Assembly: GCA_021396245.1 (NCBI GenBank)
Contig: WNYE01000089.1
Coordinates: forward strand, 1 to 64,000
DNA: 64,000 nucleotides
From: Sporothrix humicola
Taxonomy: Eukaryota > Ascomycota > Sordariomycetes > Ophiostomatales > Ophiostomataceae
Reading direction: 5' to 3'
Shown: positions 36,908-47,707 of the stretch, piece after piece
How the letters are laid out: the number at the start of each line of letters is the position of its first letter
How positions within the stretch are numbered: position 1 is the first letter of the stretch
Position numbers and translations under genes: made by a program
Notes under the pieces: generated by a model
Told to the model about the DNA's origin: nothing
Databases searched by the model: none
Seen by the model: the letters and a program-made list of their open reading frames with translations, nothing else

Positions 36908-38428
36908 GTGCCATACTCTAATCAAAGATGCTATGAAAGAGATCCAAGGACAAAAGACAACTCCTTGCACAATTTGCATAAATATAGACACTTCATAACG
37001 ACTGCACCATCTGCAATAATGAGGCACAGTGTTTCATCGATTCGTTGTCTCCCGTTCTTCAATATATTTATACAAAGCAAAACCCCGCCTATCTCAGGAG
37101 TTGAAAGTAAAATTGAACCTTACATCCGGCCATCACCAGACACGATGACAAAGGGCCGCGTACGGGGACTCGCCGAGTTCGGGTCCGTTCTGGATCTTGA
37201 CGTCGACGGCAACCTGGTCGAATATCAAACAGAGGAGACGCAGGAATTGGGCTGCCTGTCTGATGAAGAGGCACAGCGTTTGTTGAAGAACGTGGTTGGA
37301 GAGGATGGCACCAAAGACGAAGACTGCGACAAAAACAACGATGAAAACAACGCCGAAAGCGATGCGGTGGAGATCTGCCGTCTTGTTGGCAACCGTCCCT
37401 TGGCCATTGAACTGATCGGCACCTATATGCGCAACAACAAGTGCTCTTATTCTGAGTTTATTCATATCTACAAGACAACATCTACGCATCTGTCTGACAG
37501 GGTCATCCCGCCATATATACTGAATAAACTAGCCGACGATGAGTTCACGATGGTCACGATCTGGGACATTGTATCGCAAAAAATCTCTGAGAATGCCAGA
37601 CACTTGCAGAAGATGCTGGCATTCTTCAACCCGGACGGAATCCTTAAAACTCTGCTGACCGACACAAAAGTAGCCAAGAAGGCGGTGGAGGATGCTAAAG
37701 CACCAAAGCTGTCATTCCTAGCCGATCCACCTGCCTTTCACAATGCTCTCATGGAACTTGAGCGGGCGTCAATGGTTCGTCGGATGCTTCATGGGACAAA
37801 GACAGACTGCAAGACCACCGTCATCTCGATGCATAGACTGACACAGCAGGCTGTTTGTCACCGCATGATTTGTCCCACGGATCGCTACTTCTACTTTGAC
37901 CTTGTCGTCCGCTTGCTTTACCACTCGTTTCCCAACACATGGAAGGAAGGGCACGAGAAGGGACATGAAAGTACTCTAGGCAGCAACGCGGGCCAGAGCC
38001 AGACCTCCTGCAGCCCCGTCCTGCCGCACGGCTCGTGGCTCATGGAAATGGGCAAACAGCACGGCATTCTGTCCAAGATCCCATCAACATACTACGAGCT
38101 GATCTTCCGCGCTGGCGACTACCTCTGGCGACAGGGACATCCGCGCCTGGCCGAGCCTCTCGTTAGGGCCGGCCTTGTACTGTATGCCCAAGACACAGAT
38201 AGCATTACAGTTTTTGAAGACATGGCCGAGGGGCACTGTCTGCTGGGTCAAATTTGTCTCGATGCCGGCCAGCCTCAAACGGCCTTCAAAAAGTACAAGA
38301 CAGCACTGCGAATGTGGGAGACCCTGGAGGAGGAACACCGTGAAGATGGAGAGCCAGAAGACGTCTTGGCCAAAGACAGACTGGCCATTGAGGCTCTTCG
38401 TACTTCAATAGCGTCCTTGGATAAGTGA
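36908..38428 (+). CDS. NLR-like (STAND) remnant lacking the nucleotide-binding P-loop
   Basis: A single open frame of 506 codons, or 427 from the Met at 37145, which is the more likely start because the earlier part is AT-rich with no domain. Visible: LAEFGSVLDLDVDGN then LSDEEAQRLLKNV, an acidic low-complexity spacer, then RLVGNRPLAIELIGTYMRNNK, which matches the GLPLA motif of NB-ARC domains, and a winged-helix-like part (TIWDIVSQKISENARHLQKML, then FLADPPAFHNALMELERASMV and ISMHRLTQQAVCHRM). The C-terminus has helical repeats (EPLVRAGLVLYAQ, EGHCLLGQICLDAGQPQTAFKKYKTALRMWE) like TPRs. The P-loop and Walker B parts found upstream in complete fungal NLRs are absent, so it is likely a truncated or decaying NOD-like receptor. 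Fungal NLRs act in self/non-self recognition; no role is claimed here. Confidence 0.7.
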   Translation: MPYSNQRCYERDPRTKDNSLHNLHKYRHFITTAPSAIMRHSVSSIRCLPFFNIFIQSKTPPISGVESKIEPYIRPSPDTMTKGRVRGLAEFGSVLDLDVDGNLVEYQTEETQELGCLSDEEAQRLLKNVVGEDGTKDEDCDKNNDENNAESDAVEICRLVGNRPLAIELIGTYMRNNKCSYSEFIHIYKTTSTHLSDRVIPPYILNKLADDEFTMVTIWDIVSQKISENARHLQKMLAFFNPDGILKTLLTDTKVAKKAVEDAKAPKLSFLADPPAFHNALMELERASMVRRMLHGTKTDCKTTVISMHRLTQQAVCHRMICPTDRYFYFDLVVRLLYHSFPNTWKEGHEKGHESTLGSNAGQSQTSCSPVLPHGSWLMEMGKQHGILSKIPSTYYELIFRAGDYLWRQGHPRLAEPLVRAGLVLYAQDTDSITVFEDMAEGHCLLGQICLDAGQPQTAFKKYKTALRMWETLEEEHREDGEPEDVLAKDRLAIEALRTSIASLDK

Positions 38429-38794
38429 ACGACGACGTGTGATTGTTATATGAACTATATACCTGAAGCCTGTAGGAAATATCATTGACAACGTTATATA
38501 AAGCGTGGCTTTGATACCGTATTTTCCAGTTGACCGATGTACAGAGAACGACCCTGTTGGACCTTTGCTTGCCGAGAAACCTTCCTCGTCTCCCCTTCTT
38601 ATCATTGGAAACGGACAACATGATCCGTATCGACCTAGAAGACCCCATGAAAGAGACTGGCGTCTACCGCGACAAGTGGGAGCGCCCCGTCCGTGCGTGC
38701 CAAAGCGATGGTGTGGAGGATCCACGAGGATGAGAACCTGGGGTGGTGACAACGTGGAGTGGGTAGTCGCTGGGCATCTTTATTGTATACTGGC
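38429..38794. other. Convergent 3' ends (NLR-like gene / Dal5-type transporter)
   Basis: A short intergenic stretch between convergent genes. Nothing else was recognised. Confidence 0.5.
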
Positions 38795-40780
38795 CTAATA
38801 GTCAAACCGAAAGTCGAGCCGCTTGTTGCCCTCGTCCTTGGTCTTGTTGATGTAGTGCTCGCGCTCCTCGGGCGTCCACGCGTTCCAGATCTTGTCGCGC
38901 CGCGCATTGACCCAGCGGTACCAAAAGTGCACGCCGATATACAAGAAGATGACGCCAATGTTGAGGCCGATCAGGGTGCGGTTGCCGCGGCGGTAGCGTG
39001 GCGCGTCGTCGGCCCGGTAGATGTTCGAGTAGATGACGCCGCCCGCCTGGCAGCACATGTTGTACATGGCCGTCGACACGGTGCGCGACCGGACCGTGTT
39101 GGCGTTGCGCGAGACCCAGCCGACCTGCACGGAGTGGTTCGAGGGGTAGCCCAGCAGCACCGTGACAATGGCAAAGATGACCCATTTGTTTTCCTTTGTG
39201 GTGTCGAGGACATAGAGGGCGACGATGCAGGGCAGGGCCCAGACCTGGGCGATGATGCCGTTGAGCGCGAGACGGCCCGACCAGCCGGCAAACAATGTCC
39301 CTAACAGCAGCGTGGTCATTGACAGCACATGCGAAGGGATGGTGAGCAGGTTGGTCTGGAATGTCGTGAACCCAAGACCTCTCAGACTGGTTGTGTAAGT
39401 AACTAGGACAGTAATTATAAAAAGAGGGGGGGTGGGAGCTCACCTCAACGTCAGATATTGGGCCGGAGGTCCCATGGACATTTGGAACGTCAAACCTATA
39501 AGGTAACTGAAGGCCAGCAGGTCAGTACATGTCGTCAATACGAAATTTGTGTATGCACGTATGGACTTACACTGGCCACAGGTGATAGTCCTTGAGGGCG
39601 ATGTAGAGCAGACGAGGCGTGATGGCCTGCCGGTTGTGCATTGTGCCCTTGGACGGGTCGTCGCGCAGAGCCCGGTTGATGATGATAGTCTCCTCGCGCT
39701 CCGTGAACCAGCCTTTCTTGCTGCGGGGGAAACCGGCCGTCTGCGTTGGGCTGGGCGGCATAAAGTAGACCGCGGCAATACCGACAAGCAGGGTGATGAG
39801 GCCCTCGATCAAGAAGAGATAGCGCCAGCCCTCGACGCCATTGCGTCCGTCGAGATGGAGAATGCCAAAGGCAAGGAAGGCGCCGAGGATAATGGAAAAT
39901 GTCATGGCCGCCCACCAGCGAGACAGACGGATGGGCAGCTCGGCGCTCGTATAAAAGTAGGACAGATAGAGGTTCATCTAGACGGTTAGCGGTGGATCCT
40001 CTATAGACATATCATAGTAGACTGAAGACTTACGTCTGGAATGAATCCGCCCTGGAGAATGGCGAGGAGAGCACGCGTGACGAGGAACGATGTTCGCCCA
40101 TTAAGTTTGTACTGCGACGTGGCAACGATACTCCACAGCACCATCTGCATCGGAATCCATCGATCCGGGCCCATCCTGGCTTATTAGTACTAGTAATCAA
40201 CGAAATTGAAGGGCCGACGTGAAAGAACCCACCACTTGGAGACTAGCTGTGACGGCAGCTCGGCACACATAAAGGACAGCAGAAACACCGTGTTGCCCAG
40301 GTTGTAGTCGTTGGTCGTCAGCCCCAGATCGGCCAGCATATTGTCCGCCACGGCCTGGGCCAGGTTGACACGGTCGATCTCGAGAGCCATAAAGGCCACA
40401 CATGTAAAGATGAAGATGCGGATATCAATCTTGCGCACCAGCGCCTTTTCCTCGCGCCATGTCCAGCGGGCCAGCGGGTCGAAGCGGTGGATGTTTTCCC
40501 AGTCCTCGCGCGGGCGGTACTTGATGGCCAGAGCCGGATCGTCGTACACAGACGGCTGAGTTGCAATCGCGTCGAGGTCTAGCGGCCTGGACTTTTCCCA
40601 AAAGTAGCGGCGGGACGTGTCGATGGGCTCACCAAGAGGAGGGATATCTGATGCAGGGTTGATGGCATTGACGTCAACCTGGGGCGTCTTCTTGTCTTCG
40701 CCGGAGCTTGTGCCGAGGTCTTCGTCGGAAGAGGTCGGCGCGGCCGCCGTGCCCTTGACGGTCCACAACACAGTGGGCAT
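38795..40780 (-). CDS. MFS transporter, Dal5 / anion:cation symporter type
   Basis: Exons 40233-40780, 40034-40175, 39571-39977, 39444-39506 and 38795-39386 give 583 residues. Predicted 12 membrane helices with a long cytosolic N-terminus, the first loop FMALEIDRVNLAQAVADNMLADLGL (typical of Dal5/Tna1 relatives) and LVSKWMGPDRWIPMQMVLWS, then loop WFTEREETIIINRALRDDPSKG, a family signature. The family carries organic anions and vitamins such as allantoate and nicotinate; some members are sugar-acid transporters. The substrate here is unknown, though it lies 2.7 kb from the SDR gene start on the same strand. Its 3' neighbour is the NLR-like gene. All introns have consensus sites. Confidence 0.87.
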
Positions 40781-43198
40781 TGTGAGAGATGATGGTGTTC
40801 AAGCAAATATGAAGTAGTAGGAAAAGATGGGAGAGAAAAAGGGAATGAGATAGAGTCAACAGTAGCCGATGTCTGCACTCTTTGGTGGACAGCTGGTGAT
40901 ACTTCATCCATATTCTCGGGAGATCAGCGTCTGCAGCAATCTCTGTCTTTATACTCAAAACACGAGACGAAGGGAGAGAGTCGACTGGGTTAATCGAGTT
41001 GTTCGGCCCAAACGTCAATGTCAAACGTCAAACCAGGTTTCCGGGAATAGTCCGTACTGAGTGCTCAATGTCGCCATCAACATCTCTCGCCATCGGCAGA
41101 TAAGATGGCACATCGCGCTGGCCATCCTCTCCCGTCGCCGGCATCTGTCATGTTGTTTCCATCCCGTTTTAGAAACAACTCTGCATCTCCTCGCGGCCTC
41201 GCTTGTTCAGCCGATGGATGCAGCCATTACCGGATCTCGCAAGGCACTGCAACTCCGGCCCCCCATCGACGACGAGCATTATTCGAGCACGTCAGCCGGA
41301 CAGGCATCCCGAGCTTGCATCAAAGCTGGGTGCGACAGAACGGGTTGGAGAGAAGAATCGCAGGAGTCAATGATTTTGGTGGCATACTTTTGACGACGAC
41401 AGAAAGCGAGATATCCTCGTACAGTGCCGTGATATCGTGATTGCAAAATACCACAACGTGATACGCTGGCCTTGCAGCTTGTGGTTGACGTCGTATGCAT
41501 GGTTGGCAGGGGTCGTTGTGCCTTGATGAACATCTCCGGACGCTTGCTTCGAAGATGATTGGCTGGTTTGGGTTGGGATGCCGATTGTGCAAAGCTGCCT
41601 CCAATTCACCACAATTCCGCCATTTATATCGATTCGCCATTCTGCACTCCATTTCGTGTTTCCGAAATGTGACAGCAATGACGGCGATACCCCATTTAAG
41701 GCTCAATTTGGGGTAAGCTGTCGAACAAGGGTGCCATGCCGACATTTAAACTACTGCTAGTAGTTCGATGTGCGCCATTGCCGGCCAGCCTTGTACAATC
41801 CCGTTCTTTTCTTTTAGTCGCTTTTTGGTAGCGGCGGCTTGCGTGGATATATAATCTGGCGCCAAGACGGTACCACCAAGGCGATATTGATAGCTTATGC
41901 AGCGGAAGGCGCCCTTGGCTTGGTGCTTGTCAAGCTTGTTTGTTTGGACCTATGCTTGTGTGAGCTTGTTAGCATTTTTTGTTTTCTTTCTTTTCATTTA
42001 TTCTGTTCCTTTCTTTCTTTTCATGCTCAAAAAAGCGGAGATGTGACGGGTGTTGTTACTCCCGGGATTGCTAGCCTTGCCGGAGACAGAGAGGAAAGGA
42101 GAGGGCGGAGCCATACCCCGGGCCTTGGAGGGGGGCATGTCAATTCTGGGCAGCAATGTCGAAATTGTGAGAGATGATGAAAGACAAAGGAAAACAAAAC
42201 ATGACCGATGCATGGACAACGGCACACTGCGTTGACAAAAAGGGGTAAAATCTGTTGGCTCTTTCCTGTTGATTATTAGCAGCGACTCTTTCCATTTTTA
42301 ATTCGTTGATACCTCTTTCCTTGCTATGTTTTTCAACCCATGAACGGAAAGCGGGATGGGTGCATGTGCTGAACTTGGAAAGAACGTAACCACCATAATA
42401 GGATGCCACTGTTCTCATATCGCGAATGGCAGGAGCAGCCAGCAGTACGACTTTACAAAAAACCAAGGCACTGCATGTCTTGGACTAAGTTGCATTTAAG
42501 TACAAGAATCGTCAAAGTATTGTGCAGATATTCATGATATAAAACGTTGTATAGCTGACTGAGATGAGCAAGTGACTGCATGGAACAAAAATTCGTTCAG
42601 AATAACTAGATGACAGGCCGCTTTCAATATGATACCGTTTTCCCCCTTTGCAAACCCTGTCAACCAAAAAAAAAGCACAAAGGACACAACCGACATGACA
42701 GTGATAACCCGTACCGTCCAGCTTCAAAACATCACCGACACGACCCGCCACTCCAAAGCAAGACACAAAAACTGCCACCCGAAAGCCTTCAGCGACGGAT
42801 TCCTTCCGTAGGCGAGCCTCTCCTAACGTCCACGATGCTCTGACACGTCTCGTACTATTATATCGACAAATCTGCATATTTGACGCACGTATTTGCAACA
42901 AGACTGCCGCTCAGAGATGCATTGCCGACAGCACGACGACTCCGGTGTCAATGCTACTGAGACTTTGGGAGGAGAATGGGCTTGTGCGAGTCGAGGCAGA
43001 ATAGGAGCGTCGGGGCGTTGAAATGTGCGATCGGGGCGAGGCGGTGATGCTAAAGGCAATGGCGCGGGTGCTGGAGCCAATCGTAAAAGACAAGAAATGG
43101 AGAAAAGGAGTAGAAGAACATTTTGGCACAACTGCGTGGACTCCTGCGCAATGTTCGAGGAAGTGTTGGCGCATCGTCCGGAATATAGCTCTCCTCTT
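40781..43198. other. Long intergenic region upstream of the transporter gene
   Basis: Over 2.4 kb without a recognised gene, between the transporter start (40780) and the protease end (43199), both on the minus strand. GC content is lower than in flanking coding DNA. Overlapping frames on both strands lack domains. Confidence 0.5.
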
Positions 43199-45232
43199 TC
43201 AGAGAAGAACGACCTCCATCCCGAGATGGGCTTCGATGTCGGCCAAGAGCAGCTCGGCCGGTGTGGCATACGAGATGTCCAAGGCGCCGCTGAGGGAAGC
43301 TCCCCTAGTAAGCATACCCCCGAACCGCCCTTGGACATCAAAAACTGCGCTGCCGGAGTCTCCGCCGGAAGAGAAAGCAACCGAAGCTTTGGAACCCTCC
43401 TTCACCCCCCGAATTGCCCACTCGTGGGTCATGAAGGACCCACCGTCGGGCAAACAATTCCTCGTCACGGACATGATTTCCAAAGCCACACCCCAGGATA
43501 CGCCGCTCTTGGCGCCATGAAGGCCGACGAGTATGGCCTCTTCGCCGTCTCTGTCGACCGTTGTCGGGTTGGCCATTTCCTTGAGTGGTATGGTCCCTTG
43601 CAGGCGTAACGGGCGGTTTCCCGTGATCGGCGAGACCAGGCCGCTGGGAGCCCTCGGGTGATTGACGGTGATGGGAAATCTCTTGCCGTGTTGCAAACGA
43701 AGGTCGACTTCATTGGCCAGCCCGGTGGCAGGGTATCTTGCCGTATCCAGCTCGATTAGAGCCCAGTCGCGTGTCCATGGACGACTTAGGCCGAACAACT
43801 CGTGGTCGAACGGGCCGATTGGGGGGGACAGTGCGACTTGTCCAATGACACGAGAAGCGGCTTGTTTGAGCAAGCCCAGGGTCTGTAATATCGTATTGGC
43901 CGTGTGGATGTGTCTCTGGGCACCGGTATCGCCGCCCGTTTGGATCTCAAGACCGGCCGTGGCCCAGTCATCCTCTAAGAACGAAAAGTCTTGCAATTCC
44001 GTGACAGCTGTAGCGATGTCGGAGTCACGACCTAAAAGGATTTTGAGTAGGGCATCCTTGGCCGTCTTCTCCTTGCCGTTACGGCCCTTCTTTCCCCTCT
44101 TGCCCCCCTTGCCTCTCTTGCCCTTTTGCCCTCCCCTCCTAAACTTGTGAGGCTTTCTTCCTTTGTTGGTCTTTTGGGCCAGTGGGGTCCTCGTGAGCTT
44201 GTTGCCACTGTGGTCGCCCTCGCTTGCTGGGTGTGTCTGATGTTGCGGTGCAGCTGTGTTTCGTCCCTTGTATTCGTATGGTTGATTTTCTCTGTGCAGC
44301 GCTCCTGGGAGGGCTACATGGCGGCACGTTACGGCCCAGATTTTGGTATTGGATGTCGCCGTCGATTCTGCCCTCGTTCGCTTCACATCGGGTCTGACGT
44401 AGACGCATAGGGTGCCATAATGGTCCTCTTTTTCCATAGGAACTAGTGCCAGGCCGATGGCGGTGGAGAAAGGCTTCGTGGATGGGCCAAAGTGAGCAGA
44501 CTCGGCTTGGTTGAACAGGGGGACCTGCAAAGGCTCCTGTGACGGGCCCTGCGACCTGGCATCTGCGGCCTTGTAAGAATGGGCAGGCCGAGTCCTAATA
44601 ACATTAGACGTTCTAAGCTCGCATTCCACATCCGCCAAGTCGGCCTCGTCCAGAACGACGCGGCAGGCACGCAAGGCCTTGGCCACAGTGGGCCACTCGA
44701 GGTTGGTGGCTTCTTTACTCTCCACTCCCACCCACACCACGACGGGCCGCTCCCGCGGATGCTCGTTATTCCAGCCAATCCGCAGGACGTCGAGGGAGGT
44801 CCACGGTATCTGGTTGCTATTAAGTGCAGCGATGACATCGTCCTCAACGCTGTCACTCCACACCTCACGAATGCGGTGCCGGCCGATGTTGGCCATTTCC
44901 ATCATCGGGTAAATCGAGTAGGGTTCTCCCGGGTTGGAAACGCGAAGCGCCCAAGGCAGCACGCCCGCGCTTGTGCGGCCGATGAGACGAGGCAAGGAGG
45001 GGAAGGCTCCATAATATAACGAGGCTTCTACCTCGCTGGGTGGCTCTAAATTCGGCAACACGGGGTTAGACGCCGTCGACGTGGCAGTCACAGATGTGGC
45101 CGCTGTCGACGTGGCTCCGCCAGTTGCTGCCGTTGCCGCCGTTGCCGCCGTTCCCGCGGACGTCCCGCTTTCGTCACTCTTCTTATCCTCCCGGCGTGTG
45201 GACATGGTGGTGTGGTTATCGAGATTGAACAA
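43199..45232 (-). CDS. Trypsin-like serine protease domain protein with basic insert
   Basis: One exon, 677 codons. Visible catalytic triad: His305 in WAVTCRHVALP, Asp489 in RDWALIELD, and Ser626 in SSGGDSGSAVFD (GDSG motif), in the order and spacing of chymotrypsin-fold proteases except that a long region separates His and Asp. That region contains a very basic low-complexity stretch (residues 353-391, Lys/Arg/Gly-rich). The N-terminus is Ala/Thr-rich with no signal peptide, so the protein is probably cytosolic. Such protease domains are found in fungal genes next to or fused with NLR proteins and may act as their effector parts; that link is inference. An alternative start is Met10. It lies about 5 kb from an NLR-like remnant. 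Confidence 0.75.
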   Translation of the reverse strand: MFNLDNHTTMSTRREDKKSDESGTSAGTAATAATAATGGATSTAATSVTATSTASNPVLPNLEPPSEVEASLYYGAFPSLPRLIGRTSAGVLPWALRVSNPGEPYSIYPMMEMANIGRHRIREVWSDSVEDDVIAALNSNQIPWTSLDVLRIGWNNEHPRERPVVVWVGVESKEATNLEWPTVAKALRACRVVLDEADLADVECELRTSNVIRTRPAHSYKAADARSQGPSQEPLQVPLFNQAESAHFGPSTKPFSTAIGLALVPMEKEDHYGTLCVYVRPDVKRTRAESTATSNTKIWAVTCRHVALPGALHRENQPYEYKGRNTAAPQHQTHPASEGDHSGNKLTRTPLAQKTNKGRKPHKFRRGGQKGKRGKGGKRGKKGRNGKEKTAKDALLKILLGRDSDIATAVTELQDFSFLEDDWATAGLEIQTGGDTGAQRHIHTANTILQTLGLLKQAASRVIGQVALSPPIGPFDHELFGLSRPWTRDWALIELDTARYPATGLANEVDLRLQHGKRFPITVNHPRAPSGLVSPITGNRPLRLQGTIPLKEMANPTTVDRDGEEAILVGLHGAKSGVSWGVALEIMSVTRNCLPDGGSFMTHEWAIRGVKEGSKASVAFSSGGDSGSAVFDVQGRFGGMLTRGASLSGALDISYATPAELLLADIEAHLGMEVVLL

Positions 45233-46627
45233 AGAGGATGGCGAGTAGTAAAAATAGGGATTATGGAGAGAAAGAGGACGAAGAGGATAGAAGATGAGAT
45301 GATAGCAGATGAAGAGGGAAAAGGGTGAAGAGGGAAAAGCATGAAGAGTAGAGCAGATGGAGAAAAAGGATGGAGAGAAAAGTTGGAAGGGGGTACGGAG
45401 GGGATGGTGCTGGATATATAAACAAGAAAATTTTCGTCGTGGAGTGAATACGCCGCGTTAAAAATTGATGTTTTGTGGGAAGCCTAGTGTTAAGGCTCAA
45501 AACTTCCAAATTGGGAAAGAACGCAGAGCAATACAAGAACAAACGTGCCTCATGGAGCGTTGCTACGACAGATTAGTCATACTTTGAACCCCGACAAAAT
45601 AGCTTCACTAACCAACTAGAGCAGAATGTGAATATTACGGCCACACCAGGCTACTGTGGTATCCAAAAGATATCTAATTACGCTGCTGTAGAATGGTTAT
45701 TCACTACAACGCCGTCGTTTTTACATGGCCGCACGGAATACAGCTTCCACACTTCCACACTTCTTCACTGATATTTACACCGTAATTTCCATTCCATAGA
45801 AGTCCCACGGATCACTACAAGACTCGTATCTCATCATGAATACAGCATGACCAGGCACAATAGAGGTATTAACAATATTTGAGAGGGTTCATTTTCTATA
45901 CAAGCTACTATAAAAAGTACATCTGTTTCGCAAAGCTATAAGTTGTTCAGGAAGAAACAAAGCCCGAAAGTTGATACACAGACCTATGCAAAAGAAAACT
46001 AGGCAAACATTAACCACCATTAACCACCATCAACTACCGTTAACTAAACATTATATCAATACTATTCGAGTATAAAGTTAGCCAAGTCACACAGTAGAAG
46101 GATATGACAGAAGGGAATATTACTGTCATCAACAAACACGCTATAAGATCGCTCTTCATGTGTCAAATATGTGTGAAAGAGAATGTGAAGAATGGGCACG
46201 AAGCATTCACTAATAGAGTGTATTCCTAGAATGTCTTGATCGTACACCTCATATTGTGCGCGCAAATGTCGTTTGCGTCGAAGAACAGCGGCCCGGACTA
46301 TTGACTAGTGGGAAGTGGCGAGTGAAAGTGTGCATTTGCCAGAGTGTTAGTGAATTACGGATTATTACACCGGCTTGACATGTTGTCAATTACGATTACT
46401 GTGCATTGCTACGACTTGGCGAATCAGCTTGTACCGTTGGCAACTTGTCACGAGGTAACCACGAGGTAATATAACACTGCACGTCCATACTACGCAAACT
46501 ATCAAACTTGATTCTTCATTCCTGAATGCATTTTGAATAGTGAATGCCGAATATCTTAAGGTGCTACATTCAAACACCGCTCCTATCAACGAGTCGTCTC
46601 GATATGTCGCGTTCTTATCTTCCTTCT
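45233..46627. other. AT-rich intergenic region
   Basis: Gene-free 1.4 kb with markedly higher AT than the flanks. It holds the protease promoter in its left part (pyrimidine-rich on minus, 45230-45420). A tandem 10-mer lies at 46011-46030. No coding frame longer than 70 codons was recognised. It could be a mutated repeat. Confidence 0.5.
46011..46030. repeat. Tandem duplicate of a 10-mer
   Basis: TAACCACCAT occurs twice in direct succession, followed by a degenerate copy (CAACTACCGT). It lies in the AT-rich gap with no neighbouring gene start. Confidence 0.55.
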
Positions 46628-47707
46628 CTATAGGGCCACTTCGTCGACAGTGCGGGTCCGTTCGAGCTCCACCTCGTCGACAACGCCGCCGCCCTTTTCG
46701 ACCGAGATCACCTCGTCGCCAAGGTTGCCGGCAATCGACTCGAGCGTCATCTGGTTGGTCTCCTTGACGCAGAAGAAGCAGAAGACGCCGAGGGCCACAA
46801 GCGTGCAGATAAAGATGAGGTAGTAGCGGTAGGTGATGTTCTCAAAAGGCGACGGGCGTCACCTGCGTCAGCCAGACGGCGGTGATGCTCTCGCACATGA
46901 ACGCGAGGGCGGTGCCGTAGCCGCGCAGGTGGGACGGGAAGTACTCGGCGGGGACGGTGAAGACGGCCGAGTTGAAAAAGGAGGCGTAGGCGACGGAGTG
47001 AATAAAGACGAAAGCGGCGCCGGCGCGGGCGCCGTTCATATTGCCGCCGTTGCCGTAATAGCGCGAAAGGGCCATTAGGACAGAAATAATGGCGGCCAGG
47101 ACAATGCGGCCGACGTATAAAGTGCGCACGTGGGGCCAGTGGTCGGACATGAACAGCAAATTGATAATCTGGCCGACAATGCCCATGATGCCATAGTAGC
47201 CGCTGACTAGCAGTGCCTGTTTGCCCATGAAACCCAGGTTGGCGTACAGTAGCGACTGGTAGTTTTGGATGGCAAGGGCGCCGCTAAAAATAATAATCTG
47301 CCATGATGATAATGGCAGTGGCCGTACGCTTAATATTGCGTGGTGCAAATAGCTCCAAAATGGCATATCCGACATGGTGGTTTGTGCGTTGTGAGGCTTC
47401 AAGCTGGAGCTGGGCCTGGATCTCGGTCAAACGTGGCCACCACCAGCGTCATGCGGCGGCCCTGGGACTCGAGCAAGACGCCCGTGCCGAGCGCGCCGAC
47501 CACATTGCCAGCCGACGAGACGGCCACAATGGCGCCTGTCAGACTCGACACATTCTTGGTGCCGGGCGGGGACATGAACGTCGAAAACGCTTCCTGCCCC
47601 AGAACAGTGGCGATGATGCCGACATCGATGCCCTGGACAGCACCACCAATGGCAATGATGGTGGTGTAGTAGATGAGCTTGTAGTTGGACTTGAATATGT
47701 GGAGCAT
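46628..47707 (-). pseudogene. Sugar transporter (MFS) relic with deletion and frameshifts
   Basis: Homology to the fungal hexose/disaccharide transporter family is clear in three pieces. 47399-47707 encodes the first helix (GGAVQGIDVGIIATVLGQEAF) and second helix up to ESQGRRMTLVVATFD. The frame then ends, and another frame begins EIQAQLQLEASQRTNHHV, which in intact proteins lies about 130 residues further on; so the part with helices 3-6 is deleted near 47425. A second break is near 47295, after which SGALAIQNYQSLLYANLGF through YFPSHLRGYGTALAF is read. A third lies at 46844-46847 (a run of four A on plus), where an in-frame TGA follows TPVAF, and the tail ENITYRYYLIF to the stop is in another frame. 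The tail otherwise looks conserved. Neighbours: a broken GH78 gene on the other side of a 2-kb gap. Confidence 0.85.

Noticed and set aside
42610..43609. Overlapping plus-strand frames downstream of and opposite the protease gene.
   Set aside because: Those beyond 43199 are antisense shadows of the protease frame; those before it have no domain.
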